In this document: positions 6,539 through 12,439 of the stretch, piece after piece
How the letters are laid out: the number at the start of each line of letters is the position of its first letter
How positions within the stretch are numbered: the first letter of the stretch is position 1
Assembly: GCA_965372135.1 (NCBI GenBank)
Contig: CBDVBD010000093.1
Coordinates: 1 to 12,439 of the forward strand
Source: CBDVBD01 sp965372135
GTDB lineage: Bacteria; Electryoneota; RPQS01; CBDVBD01
Length of the DNA: 12,439 nucleotides
Reading direction: 5' to 3'
The notes under the pieces: generated by a model
The model's database searches: none
What the model saw: only the letters and a program-made list of their open reading frames with translations
What the model was told of the DNA's origin: nothing
Position numbers and translations under genes: made by a program

Positions 6539-6560
6539 GTCGGGTTTCAGAAAACCCGAC
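6539..6560. repeat. GTCGGGTTT/AAACCCGAC hairpin, copy 4
   Basis: GTCGGGTTT (6539-6547) and AAACCCGAC (6552-6560) form a perfect 9-bp stem around CAGA. No T tract follows, so I treat it as a member of the repeat family and not as a terminator. Confidence 0.75.
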
Positions 6561-6573
6561 CTATAATGACTGG

Positions 6574-6593
6574 GTCCCCGCCTACGCGGGGAT
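6574..6593. repeat. GTCCCCGC/GCGGGGAT inverted repeat
   Basis: GTCCCCGC (6574-6581) pairs with GCGGGGAT (6586-6593) around CTAC, with a terminal G-T wobble, followed by GACAGAA. It is a sequence variant of the element at 2934-2953 with the same 8-4-8 geometry and the same GACA tail. Confidence 0.65.
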
Positions 6594-6605
6594 GACAGAA
6601 GAATT

Positions 6606-6680
6606 GTCAGGATCGCGGGGATCCTGACCTACTAAGACAGACTGTCAGGTGGGGAATCGAGATTCGCTGACACCTGACAG
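6606..6680. repeat. Composite element: GTCAGGATC hairpin plus GAATCGAGATTC-core hairpin, copy 2
   Basis: GTCAGGATC (6606-6614) and GATCCTGAC (6620-6628) match the stem at 1152. After CCTACT, a second hairpin has perfect 10-bp arms CTGTCAGGTG (6642-6651) and CACCTGACAG (6671-6680) around the core GGGAATCGAGATTCG (6652-6666), then CACAA. Compared with 1150-1230, core and order are kept while the arms differ in sequence yet still pair. Confidence 0.75.
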
Positions 6681-6687
6681 CACAAGC

Positions 6688-6719
6688 TTGATTGTCTCAT
6701 TGTTCGATTGTTCAATTGT
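6688..6719. repeat. ATTG octamer array, four units
   Basis: Units TTGATTGT, CTCATTGT, TCGATTGT and TCAATTGT in an 8-base register, followed by TGGAAGG. This is the third array of the family at 4281 and 5171, but here it lies close upstream of a start codon and not just after a stop. Confidence 0.7.
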
Positions 6720-6744
6720 TGGAAGGTTTATTTCAGAGTAAATC

Positions 6745-7968
6745 GTGACGGTTGGTGAGAATTCATTGATGGCGCTGCAAGCCATCTGGGCACATAAGAT
6801 GCGGTCATTCCTGACGTTGTTGGGCGTGATTATCGGGGTGACGACCATCATCGCAATGATGACGGTGATTACCGGCATTCAGAAGATGATGGAAAAGGAA
6901 ATGAGTGGATTATCGTCCAGTGTGTTCCAGGTGCAGCGCAATGATTTAAGTGTAGGTATTCATATCGGAGGGCGAAGAGTTCGGCGTCCACCGATCAAGG
7001 TTGAACATGCAGATGCGATACGGGAACGATGTCCGTCGGTGGCGAATGTGGGACCGGAAGTGTGGCGATGGGGGAATCAAGTATCCTACGCGGGGGAAAA
7101 GACCAATCCGAATATCGTATTGGCAGGCGGAGTGCCGGCGTTTATGTATAACAACGCAGAATATGTCCACGAGGGGCGGTTTCTCACGGATTTGGATGTG
7201 GAATATAACCGTTCGGTGGTGGTGATCGGTCAGGATGTGATCAATAAGCTGTTTCCTTACGAGGATCCGATCGGGAAGCGGGTGCGGATTAACGGGAAGC
7301 GGTTCGAGGTAGTGGGGATATTGGAAGAACGGGGTACGTCGTTTGGGGAATCCAAGGACAACCATGTGGTGATTCCGATCACCACGTTCCAGAAGCAGTA
7401 TGGGAAGAAGCGGTCGATCAATATCACGGTGCAGGCAGTCAGCGCCGCTCGGATGAATCAGGCGATCGAAGAAGTGCGAACGGTGATGCGGGTGGAACGG
7501 GGATTGAAATCTTATGAGCCGGATAATTTCGGGATTTGGTCGTCGAATACGTTGATCGAATCATTCAATAAGTTTACGCTTTGGATCAAGATTGCGGCGA
7601 TTGGGATTTGCGGGGTGTCGCTTTTGGTGGCGGGGATCGGGATTATGAATATTATGTTAGTGTCGGTGAGGGAACGGACTCGGGAGATCGGTATTCGGAA
7701 AGCGTTGGGCGCCAAACGACGGCATATTATGGTGCAGTTCTTGATCGAAGCGGTAGTGCTGACGGAGATCGGGGGCGGGATTGGGATATTGGGGGGGGTG
7801 GTTCTTCCCATGGTGTTGGCATCGTCGATTAACCTTCCCACCGCGGTGCCGATTTGGGCGTGTGTGTTAGGGGTAGTGTTTTGCAGTATAGTGGGGATTG
7901 GATTCGGGTTGTGGCCAGCGATGAAGGCGGCACGGTTGGATCCGATAGTGGCGCTCAGGTATGAGTGA
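6745..7968 (+). CDS. MacB/FtsX-type ABC permease, second of two
   Basis: A 407-residue permease with the same plan as its neighbour: helix 1 at about 20-45, a periplasmic core, then the FtsX domain with GIGIMNIMLVSVRERTREIG and the coupling segment IRKALGAKR, ending in ALRYE. Parallel stretches (for example RSVVVIG, LFPYEDPIGKR and FEVVGILEERGTSFG) show common ancestry with the first permease, but most of the periplasmic domain differs. The likely job is to form the other half of a heterodimeric pump with it, driven by the ATPase at 4455. The start is uncertain. GTG 6745 has no near SD (GGAAGG at 6721-6726 is 18 bases away). TTG 6766 or ATG 6769 would be preceded by GGTGAG (6754-6759). The shorter form keeps the whole of helix 1. 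Confidence 0.9.
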   Translation: MTVGENSLMALQAIWAHKMRSFLTLLGVIIGVTTIIAMMTVITGIQKMMEKEMSGLSSSVFQVQRNDLSVGIHIGGRRVRRPPIKVEHADAIRERCPSVANVGPEVWRWGNQVSYAGEKTNPNIVLAGGVPAFMYNNAEYVHEGRFLTDLDVEYNRSVVVIGQDVINKLFPYEDPIGKRVRINGKRFEVVGILEERGTSFGESKDNHVVIPITTFQKQYGKKRSINITVQAVSAARMNQAIEEVRTVMRVERGLKSYEPDNFGIWSSNTLIESFNKFTLWIKIAAIGICGVSLLVAGIGIMNIMLVSVRERTREIGIRKALGAKRRHIMVQFLIEAVVLTEIGGGIGILGGVVLPMVLASSINLPTAVPIWACVLGVVFCSIVGIGFGLWPAMKAARLDPIVALRYE

Positions 7969-7970
7969 GG

Positions 7971-8002
7971 AAGTTGGAAAGTTAGAAAGTTGAAAAGTGA
8001 TC
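7971..8002. repeat. AAGTT octamer array, four units
   Basis: Units AAGTTGGA, AAGTTAGA, AAGTTGAA and AAGTGATC, starting 2 bases after the stop codon of the second permease and running into the terminator-like hairpin. It is the same family as 6499-6538. Confidence 0.7.
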
Positions 8003-8026
8003 CGGCATTTTGGTGTCGGATTTTTT
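7999..8026 (+). terminator. Probable intrinsic terminator of the efflux cluster
   Basis: ATCCGGCA (8000-8007) pairs with TGTCGGAT (8014-8021), with one G-T wobble, and the stem runs directly into six T residues (8021-8026). This is the only hairpin in the window with a T tract attached to the stem. It sits 31 bases after the second permease stop, where an operon end is expected. It may have arisen from a decayed GTCGGGTT-type repeat, since TGGTGTCGG is shared. Confidence 0.6.
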
Positions 8027-8072
8027 ATGTCTCCGCTATTTTACCAATGGGTCACGCAAGCTTCAGCAAAAA

Positions 8073-8097
8073 GCGGTAGCAAGCTACCGCACTCCAT
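8073..8097. repeat. Hairpin with CGCACTCCATA tail, copy 2
   Basis: GCGGTAGC (8073-8080) and GCTACCGC (8083-8090) are perfectly complementary around AA, followed by ACTCCATA. The end matches that at 1261-1287 although the stem sequence differs. A GCAAGCTT fragment upstream (8056-8063) resembles the stem of the first copy. Confidence 0.65.
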
Positions 8098-8103
8098 AGC
8101 ATC

Positions 8104-8152
8104 AAATCAAGGGGAGATTTTACTTGATTTTAGAAAGGAAATTCTTTATTTT
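8104..8152 (+). promoter_or_regulatory. Candidate promoter with overlapping inverted repeat for the AGCS symporter gene
   Basis: TTGATT (8124-8129) and TATTTT (8147-8152) are separated by 17 bases and resemble a sigma-70-type promoter. The -35 box lies in the right arm of an 8-bp perfect inverted repeat, AAATCAAG (8104-8111) and CTTGATTT (8123-8130), which could be an operator. Position after a terminator and about 40 bases before the next gene supports the call. The AT-rich composition makes chance matches possible. Confidence 0.35.
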
Positions 8153-8192
8153 GGCATAACACTTACTACAGCATCACAGGTTGGAGGAATCT

Positions 8193-9560
8193 TTGAGTTT
8201 TTCCGATTGGGTGGCACAGATCGACGGCTGGGTGTGGGGCTACTTTCTGATGTTCCTGTTGGTGGGCACCGGGGTGTTCCTGACGTTTCGGCTCAGGTTT
8301 TTGCAGGTGCGCCATTTCAAGCACGGCTGGGGGCTGATAACCGGGAAATGGGACGACCCGAAAGATAAGGGTGAACTCACCCATTTTCAGGCGTTGTCCA
8401 CGGCGTTATCGGCGACGATCGGCACCGGAAATATCGCGGGTGTGGCGACGGCGATTGCCTCCGGGGGTCCGGGAGCGGTATTTTGGATGTGGGTGACAGC
8501 GGCGGTGGGGATGTGTACCAAGTTTACCTGCTGCATGTTGGCGCAGAAGTTCCGGGAGATCGATAAGGATGGGGTGGTGGCTGGCGGTCCGATGTATTAT
8601 CTGCGCGATGGGTTGAAGACACCGTGGTTGGGGTGGTTGTTTGCGCTGTTTGCGGCATTGGCGTCGTTCGGAATCGGGAATATGGTGCAAGCCAATTCGG
8701 TGGCGAATCCGCTGTTCGATTATTTAGGGTGGCCGAAGCTACTGATCGGAACTATCTTAGGAATTCTGGTGGCGTTGGTGATTATCGGCGGGGTGCGGCG
8801 GATTGCCAGGATGGCGGAACGGGTGGTGCCGTTTATGACGGTGGTATATGTGGTATGTGCGCTAATCATCATTTTTGTCAATATCGGCAAGGTTCCTGGG
8901 GCGTTTGGGGCGATATTTTCCGGGGCGTTCGGGTTGAAGTCAGCGGGGGGCGGAGTGTTGGGATATACGGTGGCTCAGGCGATGCGGTTCGGGATCGCCC
9001 GGGGACTGTTCTCCAACGAGTCGGGACTGGGTTCGGCGGCAATCGCTCATGCCCCGGCGCGGACAAAGGAGCCGGTGCGTCAGGGAATCGTGGCGATGTT
9101 GGGACCATTTATCGATACGCTGATCGTCTGCACCATGACGGCGTTGGTGATTATCGTCAGCGGGCTGCATCAGACCACCGATCTGACCGGAGCCAGTTTA
9201 TCGGCGGGGGCATTCGCCAAGGCACTGCCCAATTTCGGGCAACATGTGGTTAGTTTTGGCTTGGTGTTTTTCGCTTTTACCACTATGGTGGGGTGGAGTT
9301 ATTACGGGGACCGGTCGGTGTATTTTTTATTTGGAAAGCACGGGAAACCGGCGGTGCATGTGTACCGATGGATCTACGTGATTCTGATTCCGGTGGGAGC
9401 CTGGTTATCGCTGCCGCTGGTGTGGAACCTGTCCGACATTGCCAACGGATTGATGGCGTTTCCTAATTTGGTGGCGTTGATTGGATTGTCGGGCGTGGTG
9501 GCTAAGATGCTGCGGGATTACGAAGCACGAAAGCCGAAGCTGGTTCCGTACCGTGGGTAG
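8193..9560 (+). CDS. AGCS-family sodium:amino-acid (alanine/glycine) symporter
   Basis: A 455-residue polytopic inner-membrane protein with about ten or more hydrophobic helices. It carries family hallmarks: DGWVWG near the N-terminus, TALSATIGTGNIAG (70-83), GGPMYYL (131-137) and GLFSNESGLGSAAIAHAP (from 271). Members of the alanine-or-glycine:cation symporter family import small amino acids with sodium, and the motif around residues 70-83 is part of the unwound substrate/sodium-binding region. Specificity between alanine, glycine and others cannot be told. I place the start at TTG 8193 because GGAGG (8183-8187) lies 5 bases upstream. The same frame opens at TTG 8181, but then the SD would be inside the gene. 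It is followed after 34 bases by the PIMT gene and preceded by a terminator and a candidate promoter, so it likely begins a new transcription unit. Confidence 0.92.
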   Translation: MSFSDWVAQIDGWVWGYFLMFLLVGTGVFLTFRLRFLQVRHFKHGWGLITGKWDDPKDKGELTHFQALSTALSATIGTGNIAGVATAIASGGPGAVFWMWVTAAVGMCTKFTCCMLAQKFREIDKDGVVAGGPMYYLRDGLKTPWLGWLFALFAALASFGIGNMVQANSVANPLFDYLGWPKLLIGTILGILVALVIIGGVRRIARMAERVVPFMTVVYVVCALIIIFVNIGKVPGAFGAIFSGAFGLKSAGGGVLGYTVAQAMRFGIARGLFSNESGLGSAAIAHAPARTKEPVRQGIVAMLGPFIDTLIVCTMTALVIIVSGLHQTTDLTGASLSAGAFAKALPNFGQHVVSFGLVFFAFTTMVGWSYYGDRSVYFLFGKHGKPAVHVYRWIYVILIPVGAWLSLPLVWNLSDIANGLMAFPNLVALIGLSGVVAKMLRDYEARKPKLVPYRG

Positions 9561-9594
9561 GGTTTTAGGAGGATATAGAAAAAGGGGTGAGACT

Positions 9595-10323
9595 ATGCGA
9601 CAACATTGGAATAGTGGGTGTTTATTAGGCGGGTTGATTCTGGTCACCGCGTGTACGGTGGGCTGTCAGGCGAAATCGCCGTTGACGGAGGATTCGCTGA
9701 AGACATTGCGGGCAGAGATGGTGGCAACCCAGATCGAGGCACGTGGGGTGCACGATTCGGAAGTGCTGGAGGCAATGCGCACCGTTCCCAGGCACAAGTT
9801 TGTGGCTAAGCATTTGTATCCATTAGCCTATTCGGACCACCCGCTGACGATTGGGGAAGGGCAGACGATTTCGCAGCCGTATATCGTGGCGTTTATGACC
9901 GAGGCGCTACGGCTCCAGCCGCATTTCAAGGTGTTAGAAATCGGGACGGGATCAGGATATCAGGCGGCGGTGTTGGCGGAAATAGTGGATAGCGTTTTGA
10001 CCATAGAGATTATCGAAAGTTTAGGCAAAAGCGCACGGGTGACGTTATCCAAATTAGGGTATAAGAATATTCAGGTGCGGATCGGAGACGGATATCAGGG
10101 ATGGTCGGAAGCAGCGCCATTCGATGCGATTATTGTAACTGCGGCACCCCCGGAAGTTCCACAACCGTTGATCGATCAGTTGAAGGTGGGAGGCAGGATG
10201 GTGATTCCGGTGGGGGATTACATTCAGGAACTGATACGGATTACCAAGACAGAAGACGAGGTGGTACGAGAAAGCCTGCTTCCGGTGCGGTTTGTGCCGA
10301 TGACGGGAGAGGCGCAGCAATGA
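9595..10323 (+). CDS. pcm: Protein-L-isoaspartate O-methyltransferase with lipoprotein-type leader
   Basis: A 242-residue SAM-dependent methyltransferase that methylates L-isoaspartyl residues in aged proteins to start their repair. GEGQTISQP (87-95, with the family's active-site Ser at 93), SAM motif I VLEIGTGSGYQ (113-123), the acidic post-I segment (EIIES) and GDGYQGW, then FDAIIVTAAPPEVP, are all as in the PIMT family. Odd feature: the first about 20 residues are a hydrophobic leader ending in VTAC (17-20), which fits a lipobox with Cys20 as the lipidated residue; TVGC (21-24) is a weaker alternative. The protein would thus be anchored in the cell envelope. The basic n-region is weak (Arg2, His4). 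ATG 9595 follows GGGGTG (9584-9589); an upstream in-frame opening at 9481 lies inside the symporter gene and is unlikely. Confidence 0.9.
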   Translation: MRQHWNSGCLLGGLILVTACTVGCQAKSPLTEDSLKTLRAEMVATQIEARGVHDSEVLEAMRTVPRHKFVAKHLYPLAYSDHPLTIGEGQTISQPYIVAFMTEALRLQPHFKVLEIGTGSGYQAAVLAEIVDSVLTIEIIESLGKSARVTLSKLGYKNIQVRIGDGYQGWSEAAPFDAIIVTAAPPEVPQPLIDQLKVGGRMVIPVGDYIQELIRITKTEDEVVRESLLPVRFVPMTGEAQQ

Positions 10324-10324
10324 T

Positions 10325-10400
10325 GATTCTGTCAGGTGAGGATAGTTGACAACACAGATAATGATTCCGTCAGGTGAGGACACCTGACGGCACAGATAAT
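10325..10400. repeat. 38-base tandem duplication carrying GTCAGGTG hairpins
   Basis: Two abutting 38-base copies (10325-10362 and 10363-10400) agree at 32 positions. The second contains a perfect 10-bp stem, CCGTCAGGTG (10367-10376) and CACCTGACGG (10381-10390), around AGGA. The first has a decayed stem in which one difference is compensatory (T-A in place of C-G) and two others give G-T wobbles. The arms match those of the hairpin at 6642-6680, so it belongs to the same family with the GAATCGAGATTC core missing. It ends 12 bases before the PHP gene. Confidence 0.75.
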
Positions 10401-10412
10401 TCGGATATATCT

Positions 10413-11258
10413 ATGATTGATTTACATACCCATCCATCGCCGTGGCGGACGTCATGGCAAGCCTTCAGACAGTTTGCGCATCAGGCGTGGAAACGGAACT
10501 TGCAGGTGTTGGGGATTTGTGAGCATGCGCCGCGGTTGAATCCCAAGGTTCCATGGAGATCATTGTATTTCCACGAGATGGATCGCTACTTTCAGACATT
10601 GGAAGAAATCCGGATGGAGTTCGAGGGGGAATTAGAAGTGCTCCGAGGATTGGAGGTGGATTATCATGCGCCGGTGGTGGGGGTGATCGGTCCGCTGCTG
10701 GATCGTCACCGGCTGGATTATGTGGTGGGGTCGGTACATTTTGTGGATGATTGGGTGATCGATGATCCAGACACGTTACAGTCGCCGCCGTTTAAGGATT
10801 GTTCGCCGGAGGAGTTAGGAGACATGTACCTGCGGCGGCTGGAAGAGGCGGCACAGAGTGGGTTGTTCCAGGTGATGGCGCATGTGGATTATATCAAGAA
10901 ATGCTGGGGTCATTTTGGGGGGAAACCAAAAAATTGGGATCAGCGATTCCGGAAAACGGCGCAGGTGTTTAAGGAATCCGGAGTGGTGGTGGAGTTGAAC
11001 ACCCGGGGCTGGATACAACCGGCGGTGGGAGATGCTTATCCCTCCCGGGATATGTTAAATACTTTGTTTGAGGCGGGAGTTCCCATTACGATCGGATCGG
11101 ATGCGCATAGTATGGAAAGAGTGGGTGACGGCGTTGAACGGGGGATGGGGGTGTTGCACGAGATTGGATATCGGGAATTGACACTATTCCGAAATCGTGT
11201 TGCGAGGATAATTCCTTTAGCGACGGAACCGATAGCACAGGGTGTTGATCATGATTGA
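10413..11258 (+). CDS. PHP-domain phosphatase, HisJ-type (histidinol-phosphatase-like)
   Basis: A 281-residue metal-dependent PHP hydrolase. Metal-ligand motifs are in the expected order: D3-x-H5-x-H7 (MIDLHTH), E37-H38 (GICEHAP), E81 and D83 (GLEVDY), H109 (GSVHF), H157 (MAHVD), E194 (ELNTRG), and D230-A-H232 (GSDAH). HisJ/K-type enzymes remove phosphate from L-histidinol phosphate in histidine synthesis, and the length fits, but no other his gene is in view, so another phosphoester substrate is possible. I start it at ATG 10413, which places the DLHTH motif at the very N-terminus as usual. A GTG at 10374 would begin inside the tandem repeat. No strong SD is visible before 10413. The stop codon overlaps the start of the next gene by 8 bases, which suggests translational coupling. 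Confidence 0.87.
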   Translation: MIDLHTHPSPWRTSWQAFRQFAHQAWKRNLQVLGICEHAPRLNPKVPWRSLYFHEMDRYFQTLEEIRMEFEGELEVLRGLEVDYHAPVVGVIGPLLDRHRLDYVVGSVHFVDDWVIDDPDTLQSPPFKDCSPEELGDMYLRRLEEAAQSGLFQVMAHVDYIKKCWGHFGGKPKNWDQRFRKTAQVFKESGVVVELNTRGWIQPAVGDAYPSRDMLNTLFEAGVPITIGSDAHSMERVGDGVERGMGVLHEIGYRELTLFRNRVARIIPLATEPIAQGVDHD

Positions 11259-12439
11259 CGACAGTTTATCCCGGACAAGACGTTGGATGTTTGCGGTGGT
11301 GAGTTTTTATGCCATCGTTTCCCTAATTATGTTAGTGGAATTAGCGCCCACCTGGTTTGTACGACTGCCAATCATCGATGCGGAGACGTATCATATCTGG
11401 GCGATACGAATCTCTGAAGGGCATTTGGCGGCGCATGAGCCGTTTTTCCTGAGTCCGCTGTATCCGTTCTTTTTGGGAATAGTGTATTTGATTTTCGGGC
11501 CTAATCCTGAAGCGGGAATGGCGATTCAGATTGTGTTGGGGATTGGAATTCTGTTAGGGGTTTTCGAACTCGGCGCCAGGATGTTCCGACCGTCGGTGGG
11601 GATGATGAGTGCGATTGTGCTTATGGTGTTTGGTCCGTTTTACTATTTTGCCAATACGCTGCTGTCCGCGACATTGATTTTGTTTTTGAATACTTTGATG
11701 TTGTGGCTACTGTGGCTGTTCAAGGATTCGGAAAAGGCTGGCAGATGGTTGTTAATAGGGATAGTAGGGGGATTGTCGGCATTGGCAAGACCGAATGTGC
11801 TCATTTTTTTGACGTTGCTGATACTCCCGTTGTTAGTTTGGCAGGGCAGGCAGGCTTGGAAGCGGTGGGGGTGGTTGTGGGTTGGGGTGGCAATATTGGT
11901 GGTGCCGGTGATTGTGCGCAATACAATCGTGGGGCGTGATTTGACGTTGACGACCACCACGGCTGGGATCAATATCTACATCGGGAATCACTTTGGATCT
12001 AATGGCAGTTATACGGAAGCACCGTTTGTAATGTCGGCGGATGCCGCAAACGAAGCGGAGGGGTATAGGTTAGAGGCGGAAGCCCGCACCGGCGAATCGC
12101 TGACGGCGGCAGCAGCGTCGCGGTACTGGTTAGGGCAGGCGTTGAAGGATATCGCCGGACATCCAGGGCAGTATATGTTGTTGTTGGGGCGGAAGGTTTT
12201 TCTGTTTTTCAACCGGGTGGAGGCACCGACCAATATCAGTTATTACGGGGCGCAGGTGTATTCGTCGCTGTTGCGGGCTTTTCGGGTGGATATGGGGCTG
12301 TTGATTCCTTTAGGGCTGGCGGGGTTGGTGCTTTCGATCCGGCGGGCTCGAGAATACTTGGTTTTCTATGTGTACTTTTTCAGTTATTTGCTGGCTAATT
12401 TGGTGTTTTTTGTGGCGTCAGAATACCGGTTTCCGGTGG
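11251..12439 (+). CDS. Glycosyltransferase family 39-like membrane protein (partial, runs off the right edge)
   Basis: An open frame from ATG 11251 to the window end, 396 residues without a stop. It has many hydrophobic helices from about residue 12 onward. Features typical of GT-C/ArnT-PMT-like transferases are present: an acidic DAETY (43-47) in the first extracytoplasmic loop, which would hold the catalytic acidic residue, SPLYP (68-72), GGLSALARPN (173-182), and EYRFP (391-395) just before the cut. Such enzymes transfer a sugar from a polyprenyl-phosphate donor to lipid or protein on the outer face of the inner membrane. The start overlaps the PHP gene by 8 bases (ATGATTGA contains both start and stop). 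The acceptor is unknown, and the C-terminus is not in the window. Confidence 0.82.
   Translation, partial: MIDDSLSRTRRWMFAVVSFYAIVSLIMLVELAPTWFVRLPIIDAETYHIWAIRISEGHLAAHEPFFLSPLYPFFLGIVYLIFGPNPEAGMAIQIVLGIGILLGVFELGARMFRPSVGMMSAIVLMVFGPFYYFANTLLSATLILFLNTLMLWLLWLFKDSEKAGRWLLIGIVGGLSALARPNVLIFLTLLILPLLVWQGRQAWKRWGWLWVGVAILVVPVIVRNTIVGRDLTLTTTTAGINIYIGNHFGSNGSYTEAPFVMSADAANEAEGYRLEAEARTGESLTAAAASRYWLGQALKDIAGHPGQYMLLLGRKVFLFFNRVEAPTNISYYGAQVYSSLLRAFRVDMGLLIPLGLAGLVLSIRRAREYLVFYVYFFSYLLANLVFFVASEYRFPV

Noticed and set aside
9481..9594. 38-residue N-terminal extension of the methyltransferase starting at 9481
   Set aside because: It overlaps the end of the symporter gene out of frame. The ATG at 9595 has a good ribosome-binding site and yields a recognisable leader.
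10374..10412. GTG start at 10374 for the PHP protein
   Set aside because: It would encode the 38-base tandem repeat as protein and push the DLHTH metal motif away from the N-terminus, unlike the family.
11643..12233. Minus-strand and frame-shifted plus-strand open frames under the last gene
   Set aside because: They are shadows of the continuous glycosyltransferase-like frame from 11251 to the window end, which has coherent membrane helices and family motifs.

Overview
The window reads as a gene-dense, single-strand (+) stretch of a Gram-negative (diderm) bacterial chromosome. An outer-membrane TolC-type channel, a periplasmic adaptor and MacB-type permeases require two membranes. Base composition looks moderate, with a marked preference for G-ending codons (TTG, GTG, GCG, CGG). 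The combination of a YIP1-family membrane protein, TolC, MacA, a stand-alone MacB-type ATPase and two separate FtsX permeases, with repeat-rich gaps, reminds me of uncultured FCB-group relatives. That placement is a recollection-based guess, and no rRNA or tRNA is present to test it.

Layout. 122-877 is a YIP1-family membrane protein, followed by a 489-base gap filled with inverted repeats. 1367-7968 is a tripartite efflux cluster: TolC-like channel, MacA-like adaptor, MacB-type ATPase, and two diverged MacB/FtsX permeases. In E. coli, MacB is one polypeptide with ATPase and permease fused. Here these are three genes, so the two permeases probably pair as a heterodimer on one ATPase. A plausible intrinsic terminator follows the second permease (7999-8026). 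Next come a candidate promoter with an overlapping inverted repeat (8104-8152), an AGCS-family sodium:amino-acid symporter (8193-9560), a protein-L-isoaspartate methyltransferase with a lipoprotein-type leader (9595-10323), a HisJ-type PHP phosphatase (10413-11258), and a glycosyltransferase-39-like membrane protein (from 11251) that runs off the right edge. The last gene overlaps the PHP gene by 8 bases.

The genes are mostly conventional. The unusual part is the intergenic DNA. Every gap from 878 to 8192, and the gap before the PHP gene, carries copies of several small repeat families. They are degenerate 7-8-base microrepeat arrays (AAGTTGGC-like and ATTGTTCG-like), a GTCGGGTT/AACCCGAC hairpin, a C7/G7 hairpin, an ATTCCC-N8-GGGAAT-type element, GTCAGGATC and GTCAGGTG hairpins, and hairpins with a CGCACTCCATA tail. 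For five consecutive efflux genes the microrepeat array begins 2-17 bases after the stop codon and is usually followed by a hairpin, so the operon appears to have been peppered with a modular mosaic without breaking any reading frame. I see no CRISPR array, transposase, integrase or RNA gene, and I do not claim a wholly new protein system here.
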